From positions 1-64,000 of the forward strand of contig NZ_ML660101.1 in the NCBI RefSeq assembly GCF_007004655.1: a stretch of 64,000 bases of DNA, in the 5' to 3' direction. The translations under genes and the position numbers were made by a program. The stretch comes from Exilibacterium tricleocarpae. Its GTDB lineage: Bacteria > Pseudomonadota > Gammaproteobacteria > Pseudomonadales > Cellvibrionaceae. Positions within the stretch are counted from its first letter, which is position 1; every line of letters begins with the position of its first letter. Positions 6,980 to 14,968 of the stretch are shown one piece after another. The notes below the pieces were generated by a model. That model did not search any database. It was not told the origin of the DNA and was given only the letters and a program-made list of their open reading frames with translations.

Positions 6980-7078
6980 TAAATTTCCTGGCGAGGCCTC
7001 GATCATCGTACCGACCTTACCGCTTTTTACGGGCCAGCCGAACCACCGGTCCGGCTGCAGTTTAGCGTTGCGTTATGC
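6975..7078 (+). other. attC-like site upstream of the acetyltransferase cassette
   Basis: The right boundary is a clear GTTATGC (7072-7078), which overlaps the ATG of the next gene. GCCAGCCGAACC (7033-7044) pairs with GGTCCGGCTGC (7048-7058) around a three-base loop, leaving an unpaired C on one arm and an A/C mismatch, the extrahelical-base style of attC stems. The R'' end near the stop of the preceding gene (CGTTAAT) is degenerate. Confidence 0.55.
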
Positions 7079-7629
7079 GCCAGCCAATCCTGCGCAGTAA
7101 GCGATTGACACTGCAACCGGCGAAGTCAAACGATGTTATCCCACTTCAAGCGCTATGGTCCCAGCCGGAAGTGCGGCGTTTTTTGTTCGACGACAGGGAT
7201 GTATCGTTTGAGTTGGCAGAATCCGTACTCGGCTCCGCCCTTGCGTGTGCGCCATCAGGGTACGGGCTATGGCTGGTTTACCTCGAGAACCAGCCTGAAA
7301 TACTCGGCTGCGTTGGCTTGATGCCTGCAACGACAGCTGCCGAGTATGAGTCCGGACTTGCGGGGCTGCTGGAGCCAGTAGTTGCGCTTGCAGCGGTGCA
7401 CTGGCACAAAGGCTATGCTCAGGAGGCTCTCTCCGAAGTTTTGACTTACGCCTTCGACAGATTGCAGCAGCCTTGCTTATGCGCTGTAAACGATGTCCCC
7501 AATGTGGCTTCTGAGCGTATGCTTAAGAAACTTGGGTTCGATATCCTTAGCGAAGTTCAGGGCCCTAAATACCGCCTCCGGACTTATCAGCTGCCACATA
7601 GTAGCTGGATGGTTTTGAACCACGCATAA
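7075..7629 (+). CDS. GNAT-family N-acetyltransferase (RimJ/RimL type)
   Basis: 184 residues. The start MRQPILRSKRLTLQPAKSND is the 'TeRLtLrp' strand of RimJ/RimL-like GNATs; LGCVGLMPATT (about residue 77-87) is the central strand; VHWHKGYAQEALSEVLTYAF (about residues 108-127) corresponds to the acetyl-CoA pyrophosphate loop, although the usual Q/RxxGxG/A reads HKGYAQEA; ASERMLKKLGF is the conserved 'aS..v.eKlGF' block. Substrate unknown. The start codon overlaps the R' box GTTATGC, so translation signals come from the upstream cassette DNA. Its TAA stop lies in GCATAAATAAC, a near match to the R'' box. Last gene of the array. Confidence 0.85.
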   Translation: MRQPILRSKRLTLQPAKSNDVIPLQALWSQPEVRRFLFDDRDVSFELAESVLGSALACAPSGYGLWLVYLENQPEILGCVGLMPATTAAEYESGLAGLLEPVVALAAVHWHKGYAQEALSEVLTYAFDRLQQPCLCAVNDVPNVASERMLKKLGFDILSEVQGPKYRLRTYQLPHSSWMVLNHA

Positions 7630-7699
7630 ATAACGAGGCGCTCATTCAAAAGCTACCCGTTGTCTTAACTCGAGGCTGACTCAGATTTTTTAGTTACCT
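7624..7699 (+). other. Terminal attC-like site of the array
   Basis: GCATAAATAACGAGGCGC (7624 onwards) opens the site with the stop codon of the acetyltransferase inside it, and GTTACCT (7693-7699) may be R'. Beyond this point the sequence enters core-type DNA with a minus-strand aminotransferase. Confidence 0.4.
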
Positions 7700-7771
7700 T
7701 ACGAGTAGGCGCTAAACCCTACGCCTTGCTGATTTGGGGTACAATTCTTAAGGTTGACACCTAAAAGACGT

Positions 7772-9103
7772 TTATTTGATAACCCCCAAAGTCTCATCCA
7801 AAGACTGCGACAACTTCGCTATCAGTTCATCAATCTGCTCGCGGGTGATAATCAACGGCGGACACATAGCCAGGCTGGTACCGGCCACCGGCCGTACCAG
7901 CAAACCGTTTTCCTGGCACTGCAGCGCCGCCCGGTTGATCACATCGGGGCCGTCAAACGGTTTTGCGGATGCTTTGTCGGCCACCAGCTCCACCGCCCCG
8001 ATCAAACCCTTGCCGCGCACCTCTCCAACCAGCGGATGCTCGGCCAGCTCGGCCAACCGGTTTTGCAAATAAGCGCCGGTGGTCGCGGCGTGTTCAAACA
8101 GTTTGTCGCGTTGGTAAATTTCCAGTACCTTTCCAGCTACGGCGCAGGCAACCGGATGTCCGGAGTAAGTATAGCCGTGCCCGAAAACACCGACCTTTGT
8201 ACTTTGCTCCACCATAGCCTCGTACATATCGCCCCGAATCAAAGCCGCACTGATCGGGTAATAGGCCGACGATAACTGCTTGGCAAAACTCATCATATCG
8301 GGCCGCTCGATATGCATACTGTTGCAACCGAAGTCGCTGCCGGTGCGGCCGAAGCCGGTAATGACTTCATCCGCCCAAAACAGAATATCGTATTTGTCGA
8401 GAATGGCCCGCACCTTCTCGTAGTAACCCGGCGGCGGCACGATCACGCCGCTGGCACCGGTAATTGGTTCGGCGATAAACGCCGCAATCGTAGCGGGGCC
8501 TTCGCGCAGGATAAGCTGCTCCAGGTTGTGAGTGATGCGATCGACAAAAGCGGTTTCGCTTTCACCCTCCAGGCGACCGCGATAGTAGTGCGGGTGATCG
8601 GTGCGCAAAATGCCCAGCGCCTCCACCGGCGGATCGAAAAAACTGATATTGACCGGCAGGCTGGTAAGGGAGCCCGCGGCGACGGTAACACCGTGGTAGG
8701 CCCGTTCGCGGGTGATGATTTTGCGTTTTTCCGGTTTGCCGATGGCGTTGAAATAATAGCGCAACAGCTTGATTTGGGTATCGTTGGCGTCGGAGCCGGA
8801 GTTGCCGAAGAAAACCCTGGCGTTGTCCATAGGTACCATCTGCGCCAGGGTGTCGGACAATTGCATGCCGGCCTCGTGGGTCTTGCCGCCAAACATATGA
8901 CAGAACGACAGTTTCCGTGTCTGTGTCGCTATGGTTTCAATCAGCTCCTCATTGCCGTAGCCGAGGGAGGTACACCACAGGCCCGCCAGTCCCTCGAGAT
9001 ACTGTTTGCCGCTTTTGTCGTAAACGTAAGCCCCTTCGCCGCGGTCGATGACCAGCTGCTCGGTGGCTTTCAGGTTGGTGATGGGGTAGATAATGGAGGA
9101 CAT
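7772..9103 (-). CDS. Class III (omega) aminotransferase, PLP-dependent
   Basis: 443 residues, full length for subgroup III aminotransferases. Visible blocks: YLEGLAGLWCTSLGYGNEEL, VFFGNSGSDANDTQIKLLRY (cofactor phosphate contact), ERAYHGVTVAAGSL, FIAEPITGASGVIVPPPGYY, ILFWADEVITGFGRTG (Asp that holds the pyridine nitrogen) and MMSFAKQLSSAYYPISA, where the lysine should form the Schiff base. Closest in character to the omega-transaminases that move amino groups from polyamines, beta-alanine or aromatic amines to pyruvate; exact substrate unknown. It is divergent from a LysR regulator, sharing a 170-base promoter region, so the amine substrate or product may be the regulator's signal. Confidence 0.9.
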   Translation of the reverse strand: MSSIIYPITNLKATEQLVIDRGEGAYVYDKSGKQYLEGLAGLWCTSLGYGNEELIETIATQTRKLSFCHMFGGKTHEAGMQLSDTLAQMVPMDNARVFFGNSGSDANDTQIKLLRYYFNAIGKPEKRKIITRERAYHGVTVAAGSLTSLPVNISFFDPPVEALGILRTDHPHYYRGRLEGESETAFVDRITHNLEQLILREGPATIAAFIAEPITGASGVIVPPPGYYEKVRAILDKYDILFWADEVITGFGRTGSDFGCNSMHIERPDMMSFAKQLSSAYYPISAALIRGDMYEAMVEQSTKVGVFGHGYTYSGHPVACAVAGKVLEIYQRDKLFEHAATTGAYLQNRLAELAEHPLVGEVRGKGLIGAVELVADKASAKPFDGPDVINRAALQCQENGLLVRPVAGTSLAMCPPLIITREQIDELIAKLSQSLDETLGVIK

Positions 9104-9200
9104 AATTGAGCTGCCGGTGGTTGGGCCAATATCAGGATTCTAATCTGTCTCGCAGGTCGAGCTTGTGCAGGCCGCGCCTGTCTGCATCATACTAGAGATT

Positions 9201-9249
9201 GTTTTTATCACCGCAACCGATATATTTACGCCATAATGGTGATAAAAAC
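9201..9249. promoter_or_regulatory. Perfect 12-bp inverted repeat in the divergent aminotransferase/LysR promoter
   Basis: GTTTTTATCACC (9201-9212) and GGTGATAAAAAC (9238-9249) are perfect reverse complements separated by 25 bases. The pair ends 24 bases before the LysR-family gene start and lies about 100 bases upstream of the aminotransferase. A dyad of this kind in an intergenic region shared with a divergent regulator is the usual layout for LysR-family binding, but the long spacer could also mean two half-sites contacted by a tetramer. Confidence 0.65.
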
Positions 9250-9273
9250 TAACCATTTGTGGAGACCTGATCC

Positions 9274-10170
9274 ATGTTACTACCCCGGCGGCAACTCCCT
9301 CTGAATGCCCTGCGGGCCTTTGAGACCGCGGCCCGGCACAGCAATCTGCGCAGCGCTGCCCGGGAACTGGGCGTTACCCACGGCGCCGTCAGCCGTCAGG
9401 TACGGCAATTGGAGGGGCGGCTGGGGGTGACACTGTTCGAACGCAGCCACAACCGCTTGTCGCTGACGTCGGCGGGTCAGCGGTTGATGCAAACCGTGGG
9501 CGAGGCGTTTGACCAGATAGCCAGAAGCACCTTGTACCTGGACCCGGACTCCATGGCCGGCAGTCTGGTGATCGGCTCCACCCCCAGTATCACCCTGGGC
9601 TGGCTGCTGCGGGTAATCGGTGAGTTTCACGGCAAATACCCCGAGGTACAACTGGAGCTGCGCAATATCACCCCCGAGGAAAAAAACCTGCCGGCCGCGC
9701 TGGATGTCGCCATTTGCTACGGCTTGCCGGAGGCGGGTCCACGGGCGGTATCGGTGCTATTCACCGAGCAGTACTTCCCGGTCTGTAGTCCCGCCCTGAT
9801 TAGCAGCGGTGAACCGCTGCGGCGGCCTCAGGACTTATTGAAGTATCCACTGCTGGACGATCAGCACAATCACTGGACCCGCTGGTTTGAACATCTGGGG
9901 GCGAGCACCCCGAATCCGGTCAAGCGCCTGTTCGTGCAGGAGAGCTACCAGGTGATCAGCGCTGTGCGAGAGGGCTACGGCGTCGGCCTGGTGGATCGCA
10001 TCGAGGTGGCCCGCGACCTGCGCCAGGGCAACCTGGTTGCCCTGTTCGAGGATCGGGTAGCTGCCCCGCACAGCCATTACCTGGTGCACGACCCGGAGCC
10101 GCAGTTGACCCTGCGGGCACGGGTGTTTGTGGAGTTTCTGCACCAGTCGCTGCAGGTATTACTCGCCTAG
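9274..10170 (+). CDS. LysR-family transcriptional regulator (GcvA-like)
   Basis: 298 residues. The N-terminal winged helix reads LPLNALRAFETAARHSNLRS then VTHGAVSRQVRQLEGRLGV and LFERSHNRLSLTSAG, close to the GcvA/AmpR-like branch. The C-terminal effector domain has LVIGSTPSITLGWLLRVIGE at about residues 95-114 and the typical VSAVREGYGVGLV-like stretch (VISAVREGYGVGLVDR) near residue 230. It is expected to control the divergent aminotransferase gene through the inverted repeat at 9201-9249 and to autoregulate. Shine-Dalgarno GGAGA precedes the ATG. Effector unknown. Confidence 0.9.
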   Translation: MLLPRRQLPLNALRAFETAARHSNLRSAARELGVTHGAVSRQVRQLEGRLGVTLFERSHNRLSLTSAGQRLMQTVGEAFDQIARSTLYLDPDSMAGSLVIGSTPSITLGWLLRVIGEFHGKYPEVQLELRNITPEEKNLPAALDVAICYGLPEAGPRAVSVLFTEQYFPVCSPALISSGEPLRRPQDLLKYPLLDDQHNHWTRWFEHLGASTPNPVKRLFVQESYQVISAVREGYGVGLVDRIEVARDLRQGNLVALFEDRVAAPHSHYLVHDPEPQLTLRARVFVEFLHQSLQVLLA

Positions 10171-10219
10171 GGACGATAGTCTGTAACATCTGCGCAGCTC
10201 AAGCGTATATGAAAGTAAT

Positions 10220-10374
10220 ATGAGCTTGATATTCCGACAGCTGGTCAATCGCCACCAGGACCAGGTCTTTTCGCTGGCGCTGTATATCCTCGGCGACCGT
10301 GTAGAGGCCGAAGACGTGGTGCAGGAGACCTATATAAAACTCTGGGAAAACCTCGATCGGGTAGACAGTGACAA
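10220..10374 (+). pseudogene. ECF-type sigma factor, 5' remnant (region 2 only)
   Basis: The first 52 or so residues (IFRQLVNRHQDQVFSLALYI, then GDRVEAEDVVQETYIKLWEN) are a clear sigma-70 region 2 of an extracytoplasmic-function factor, including the core-binding and -10-recognition helices. Immediately after DRVDSDKA the homology stops, region 4 is absent, and the frame ends at 10423. The DNA that follows encodes, in another frame, part of a DUF4252 protein. In intact loci of related bacteria I expect sigma factor, anti-sigma-like gene and DUF4252 genes in a row, so an internal deletion is the simplest explanation. Confidence 0.75.
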
Positions 10375-10689
10375 GGCAAGGTTCTGGTCTACGAGATTGG
10401 CGATAACGCCAACAGCGCCTTAAAAGTGGTGGATCGGGTGACGGAGACCCTGCGCGGTGATCAATGGCAGCCGACTGTCAGTGTTAACGAAGCCAGAGAA
10501 AAAGTGCGGATTTTTGTTAAGCAGACTGACGGTTTAGTGGACGGTTTGGTGGTTATGGTGGTGGGTGAGGCCGACAAACACCACGGCGACACTGGTAACG
10601 AAGCTGTGTTTGTTAACATTGTGGGTGAAATCGATCCTGCAGAGCTGGGTAGGATCACCAAGAAGCTCAATATAGATGTGGATGTGTGA
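10375..10689 (+). pseudogene. DUF4252 protein, 3' remnant fused out of frame to the sigma fragment
   Basis: Reading from about 10375 gives GKVLVYEIGDNANSALKVVD, then RVTETLRGDQWQPTVSVNEA and GNEAVFVNIVGEIDPAELGR, ending LNIDVDV. These are the C-terminal blocks of DUF4252 proteins, which are normally secreted proteins with an N-terminal signal peptide; both signal peptide and N-terminal half are missing. A GTG at 10426 could start a shorter frame, but homology clearly extends 15 or more codons upstream of it in the same frame, which shows that this is a broken gene rather than a small intact one. Confidence 0.7.
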
Positions 10690-10725
10690 CAGGTAGCAGC
10701 GGCTAAAAATCGGTTTTTCGAGAAG

Positions 10726-10759
10726 ACCGGCGGCCTTTGCGATATCGAAGGCCGCCGGT
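10726..10759. terminator. Bidirectional-type terminator hairpin between convergent units
   Basis: ACCGGCGGCCTT (10726-10737) pairs perfectly with AAGGCCGCCGGT (10748-10759), a 12-bp GC-rich stem with a 10-base loop, followed on the plus strand by TGTGTTTT. It lies between the sigma/DUF4252 remnants and the 3' end of the convergent amidohydrolase gene. Confidence 0.75.
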
Positions 10760-10776
10760 TGTGTTTTGCCCGGGAA

Positions 10777-13700
10777 TCAGTGCACCCAGTGAAAGCGCCG
10801 CGCTTTGGCTTCCAGTGCTTTTTGCGTGGCTGCCGGCATGGCGTTGATATCCAGGCGATGGAAAAACAGCGGCTCGATCCTGCGGTTGCCGCTGGCTACT
10901 TCGTTCATGTTGGTGACATCGTAGAGGCGCCCGTTGATCATCGTGTGGCTGATCATCTCACTCTGGCGCAGATCGTCCAGCGGGTTGCCGGAAATGATGG
11001 CGATATCCGCCAGTTTCCCCACTTCCAGAGAGCCGATATCGCGATCCATACCCAGGGCCTTGGCGCCGTCGGCGGTGGCGCCGCGCAGCGCTTCCCAGGG
11101 TGTAAAGCCGCCCTGTTGCATCATCCACATTTCCCAATGGGCCGCCAGGCCCTCGCGCTGGCCGTGGGCGCCGATCAACACCCGCACGCCGGCATCGCGC
11201 AGGGTTTTTGCGTACTTCGCCACTTCGATATGGTTGTAGTGATCGTCCGGCGCCTTCTCCCGCCGAATCGAGGCCGGTTCGATAATATAGCGCGGCGCGT
11301 AACGCATCAGGCGTTCGTTTTCCCAGACATTGGTGCGGTCATACCAGAAACGCTCGCCGCTGAGGCCGCCGTAAGCGACGACGAACGTGGGATTGTAGGC
11401 GGTGTCGGTCTGGCTCCACATCTGGGTCATATCTTTGTAACCCCGCGCCACATTCAGCGAGTGCTCAAGGGTGGTGTGGCCGTCAAACATCATGGTCATG
11501 TTTTGATAGAGTTTGCCGCCGCCCTCCGGCACCACCATCAGCCCCAGTTCACGGCCGGCTTTAATAACCTGCTGGCGCTGGTCGCGGCGCGGCTGGTTGT
11601 AGCTCTTTACTGATACCGCGCCCATGTCTTTCAAGCGCTGCAGGTGAAATTTTGCATCTTCATAGCTGTCGATAATAGCGGTGTAAGTAGGGAACTTTGC
11701 GCCGTAGAGAATGGTGCCGGTGGAGAAAATACGCGGTCCCAGTATTTTACCGGCGCGCTGCATTTCCCCGGCCGCGAAGACCTCGGCGCTGTCATTGGAG
11801 GGATCGTGAATGGTGGTGACACCGAAGGCCAGGCTCGACAGGTTGATCCAGTTCTGGCGGGGAATAATCTGCTCGTTGCCCTGGGAGCCGTGGGCGTGGG
11901 CATCGATCAATCCGGGAACCAGCGTTTTGCCGCTGACATCGACAATCTCCACAGTATCGGGAATCTCGACATCACCGCGTTTGCCGACACCGGCGATACG
12001 ATTGCCCCGCACCAGGACCACACCGTTCTCTATGACTTCCTGCATGTTGTCCGCATTGCGCATGGTGACGACGCGGCCCCCCACCAGGGCGATCACCGAT
12101 TCGGGTTTGTCGGCGCTTTCGACAAACGCCAGATCGATACCCTCTGACACTGGCTCCGGCAATTCTTTCGGCGCCCCCTCCAAAAACGCGAAGGCGTCCT
12201 TTAGATCCCGGGTGAACAATCGCGATGCGTGAGACCAGTGCAGCTTATCGCTGTTGCCCGACCAGTGCAGGTACTGGCCGGCGCGGCTGGACACCCGGGT
12301 TACCGGCACCCAATCGGATTTGTGGCTGATATCTTCCTGCTTGCCGGTAAACGTGAACGGCGCTACATAGGCGTTGTACTGATAAGTAAAAGCAACCCAT
12401 TTGCCGTCCGGTGACAATTTGAATTCGGTGACTTTATCGCCCTTGAGGAGTTTGCGCTCATCCTCGCCGCTCAGGTTGACGCTGATCAGTTCCCGTTTGG
12501 TGTTAAACGATTCGGGGACAAAGCCAGTGTAGTAAATACGGTCGTTTTCTTTACCGAAATGCGGATTGACGCCGGACTTCAGTACCCGCTCCATCGAACC
12601 GCCACCGGCGTTGGCCAGATAGATACCCGGCTCCATGGACCACTCGGGCGACGTCAGGTAGCCGCCGGTAATGCGGCGAAATACCACTTGGCGACCATCG
12701 GGTGAGAAGCGCGGCTCGATAAAGTGACCGGGCTCCGTGGTGATGGCTTTACCGTTGCCGCCGCGGGCGTTTACCACCCGTACTGAGCCCAAGGTTGTAT
12801 CGTTCCAGGTGGTGTAGACGATTTTCCTGCCGTCGCGGGAAAAGCTGGGGTAGAACTCGTCGTGTTCGTTTTGGCTGGTCAGGCGTTTGACTTTGCCGGA
12901 GCGGGTATCGCGCAGGTACAGTTTTCCCAGCGCCTGGTACACGATGCGATCGCCGGCAGGGGAGAGGCTGGCCCAGCGAATCATTTTGACGGGAAATTTA
13001 TCGGCGCCGACGTCTACCGGAAAGCGCACCGCCTGTTGGACCTGTTTTTGCAGTTTAGCGCGAAAGGGAATCGGCGTGAGGTTTTTGCGCTGTACATCCA
13101 AGCGGTGAAACTTGCCGGCGGTCCAAAAGACGATGGCTTTGCCGTCGGGGGTCCAGTCAAAGCGCGTATAGTTGCCCTCCGAGCCGAAGGTCTCCTGGTT
13201 GTCTCTTTCCATTTCGGTATACAGGCGGCGATCCACGCCCGATTTCAGGTCTTTGACATAGAGCACGGTCTTGGTGTCTTCGCGCTTGAGATAAGCCATG
13301 GATCGACCGTCGGGGGAGGGAGTCGGCATGATCGCGCCGCCGCTGCCGCCGATATAGACTTCTTCCTCGCCGGCCACCAGGTCGTGGCGAATAATGTTAA
13401 AGATTTCCCGGGTGGCGTTTTTGTTGTATTGCCAGACTCTGCCTGGGGTCACATCCTTGGCGTAATAGAGGTAGCGACCGTCGGGCGAAAAGGCCGGATC
13501 GGTAATGTTCTTCTGGGTGAATTCGCCGTGCTCGCGGGCCTTGACCTCGATACCGCTGCCGCCGGCTACATGGTACATCCAGATCTCGCCGGCGGGGATC
13601 GAACGGGACGACATAAACCCTTTGGTTACCGCAATATACTGGCCGTCCGGACTCCAGGCCGGGGTGTGAATCAGGGCGGTTTTTGCTTTGGATATCTGGC

Positions 13701-14097
13701 GCGGATTGCGGCCGTCGGCGTCCATGATCCACAAATTCATGGCGCCGTCGCGGTCGCTCAAAAACGCCAGTTTGCGGCCGTCGGGGCTGAACACCGGCTG
13801 CATATGCCAGGCGAAGTCGCTGACCAGCGGCGTGGCCGTGCCGCCCTCGATGGGCAGGGTGAAGATATCGCCGAGCATGTCGAACACCAGGGTTTTGCCG
13901 TCGGGGCTGATATCGAGATTCGACCAGGTGCTCTCATCGGTGTCGATGGTGATCGACCGCATCTCCCCCCCGGGTTCGGCGACCGACCAGCGGGGCTTCT
14001 GGTCCGCGTTCTCCTCTTTGGGCGTTTCAGCGTTGATGGCAGTAGGGGACAGGCTTATCACCGCGGCGAGGGCGGTGGCAACCAGGGTATTGTTCAT
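10777..14097 (-). CDS. Secreted fusion of a TolB-like beta-propeller and an amidohydrolase
   Basis: 1106 residues from the ATG at 14097, chosen because CGAGG lies nine bases upstream; an ATG at 14103 is too close. A signal peptide (NNTLVATALAAVISLSPTA) is followed by many PD40/WD40-like repeats with the signature 'FSPDGR/WSPDGQ' (residues about 60-620), then a metal-dependent hydrolase domain from about residue 690: the composite N-terminal strand region (VALVGGRVVTM-like, SVIALVGGRVVTMRN), GLIDAHAHGSQG with the HxH metal pair, VPEGGGK, ending PLDDLRQSEMISHTMINGRL. The family is annotated as amidohydrolase or Xaa-Pro dipeptidase-like; substrate unknown. Expected in the periplasm. It faces the DUF4252 remnant across a strong hairpin. 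Confidence 0.88.
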   Translation of the reverse strand: MNNTLVATALAAVISLSPTAINAETPKEENADQKPRWSVAEPGGEMRSITIDTDESTWSNLDISPDGKTLVFDMLGDIFTLPIEGGTATPLVSDFAWHMQPVFSPDGRKLAFLSDRDGAMNLWIMDADGRNPRQISKAKTALIHTPAWSPDGQYIAVTKGFMSSRSIPAGEIWMYHVAGGSGIEVKAREHGEFTQKNITDPAFSPDGRYLYYAKDVTPGRVWQYNKNATREIFNIIRHDLVAGEEEVYIGGSGGAIMPTPSPDGRSMAYLKREDTKTVLYVKDLKSGVDRRLYTEMERDNQETFGSEGNYTRFDWTPDGKAIVFWTAGKFHRLDVQRKNLTPIPFRAKLQKQVQQAVRFPVDVGADKFPVKMIRWASLSPAGDRIVYQALGKLYLRDTRSGKVKRLTSQNEHDEFYPSFSRDGRKIVYTTWNDTTLGSVRVVNARGGNGKAITTEPGHFIEPRFSPDGRQVVFRRITGGYLTSPEWSMEPGIYLANAGGGSMERVLKSGVNPHFGKENDRIYYTGFVPESFNTKRELISVNLSGEDERKLLKGDKVTEFKLSPDGKWVAFTYQYNAYVAPFTFTGKQEDISHKSDWVPVTRVSSRAGQYLHWSGNSDKLHWSHASRLFTRDLKDAFAFLEGAPKELPEPVSEGIDLAFVESADKPESVIALVGGRVVTMRNADNMQEVIENGVVLVRGNRIAGVGKRGDVEIPDTVEIVDVSGKTLVPGLIDAHAHGSQGNEQIIPRQNWINLSSLAFGVTTIHDPSNDSAEVFAAGEMQRAGKILGPRIFSTGTILYGAKFPTYTAIIDSYEDAKFHLQRLKDMGAVSVKSYNQPRRDQRQQVIKAGRELGLMVVPEGGGKLYQNMTMMFDGHTTLEHSLNVARGYKDMTQMWSQTDTAYNPTFVVAYGGLSGERFWYDRTNVWENERLMRYAPRYIIEPASIRREKAPDDHYNHIEVAKYAKTLRDAGVRVLIGAHGQREGLAAHWEMWMMQQGGFTPWEALRGATADGAKALGMDRDIGSLEVGKLADIAIISGNPLDDLRQSEMISHTMINGRLYDVTNMNEVASGNRRIEPLFFHRLDINAMPAATQKALEAKARRFHWVH

Positions 14098-14212
14098 CGG
14101 CATTACCTCGGGAAAATCGTCGGGGCAGACAGGCGCGCGCGGCCGCCTCCGTGGCTGGTGTTTGGACTAATGATGAGAACTAACAAACAGGACGATTGAA
14201 ACCGCGCTCACC

Positions 14213-14956
14213 TTATTTTTTAAAGGCAGGCTCGGGTTCTGTGGCTTTGTGGGCCGGTTCCATTGCCGCCATTTGTCCCTCGATCCACGCTTTTACCGTT
14301 TCGGTGATCTCGCGACTGCTGCGGCCGCTGGTGGGGATGGGATCGCCAATGACGACGGTCACCGTGCCGGGATACTTGCGAATACCGAGTTTCGGCCAGC
14401 ACTCGCCGGCATTATGGGCCACCGGAATCACCGGGACACCGGCGGCGCAGGCAATATCGGCGCCACTGCGGGCGTAGTTACCGGTTTGGCCCGGCGGGAT
14501 GCGGGTACCCTCGGGAAATACCAGGACGTTGTTACCCTCGGCCAGGCGCTGCTGGCACAGGGCTTTGACCTTTTTCAGCGCTTGGATCGGGCTGCCGCGG
14601 TCAATCGGCACCGGCCGCAGCACGGCCAGACCCCAGCCGAAAAACGGGATGCGCAGCAGCTCGCGTTTTAAGATGGTGCTCACCGGCCCGAAGTAGTATT
14701 GCAGAAACATGGTTTCCCAGGTGCTCTGGTGCTTGGACAGCACCACATAGGGCCCGGTGTGCCAGTGATTGCCGATAATCCGGTAGCGTATCCCGCAGCA
14801 GGCGCTGGCCCACCACACCACAAACCGGTTCCAGATCATTACGATAGCGTAGCGCCGCCGGTAGGGCAGCGGCCAGATCAGCACGCTGATAATGCCGGCA
14901 ATGGCGCCGGTGGCCAGCCACAGGGTGACAAACAGGTAAGAGCGCAGTAGTTGCAT
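14213..14956 (-). CDS. plsC: 1-acyl-sn-glycerol-3-phosphate acyltransferase
   Basis: 247 residues. The N-terminus carries a membrane segment (LFVTLWLATGAIAGIISVLI). The acyltransferase motif I reads SKHQSTWETMF (H...E instead of the more usual H...D, common in this proteobacterial branch), motif II RIPFFGWGLA, motif III FPEGTRIPPG, and motif IV VPVIPVAHN. The enzyme converts lysophosphatidate to phosphatidate at the inner membrane. It lies 12 bases downstream of glyS, so it is probably cotranscribed with glyQ-glyS. In pseudomonads a gmhB phosphatase gene usually stands between glyS and plsC; it is absent here. Confidence 0.9.
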   Translation of the reverse strand: MQLLRSYLFVTLWLATGAIAGIISVLIWPLPYRRRYAIVMIWNRFVVWWASACCGIRYRIIGNHWHTGPYVVLSKHQSTWETMFLQYYFGPVSTILKRELLRIPFFGWGLAVLRPVPIDRGSPIQALKKVKALCQQRLAEGNNVLVFPEGTRIPPGQTGNYARSGADIACAAGVPVIPVAHNAGECWPKLGIRKYPGTVTVVIGDPIPTSGRSSREITETVKAWIEGQMAAMEPAHKATEPEPAFKK

Positions 14957-14968
14957 AATCGTCGCCGG

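Noticed and set aside
10426-10689. An independent 87-residue gene starting at GTG 10426
   Set aside because: Family resemblance to DUF4252 continues in frame at least 15 codons upstream, so this is the tail of a broken gene.
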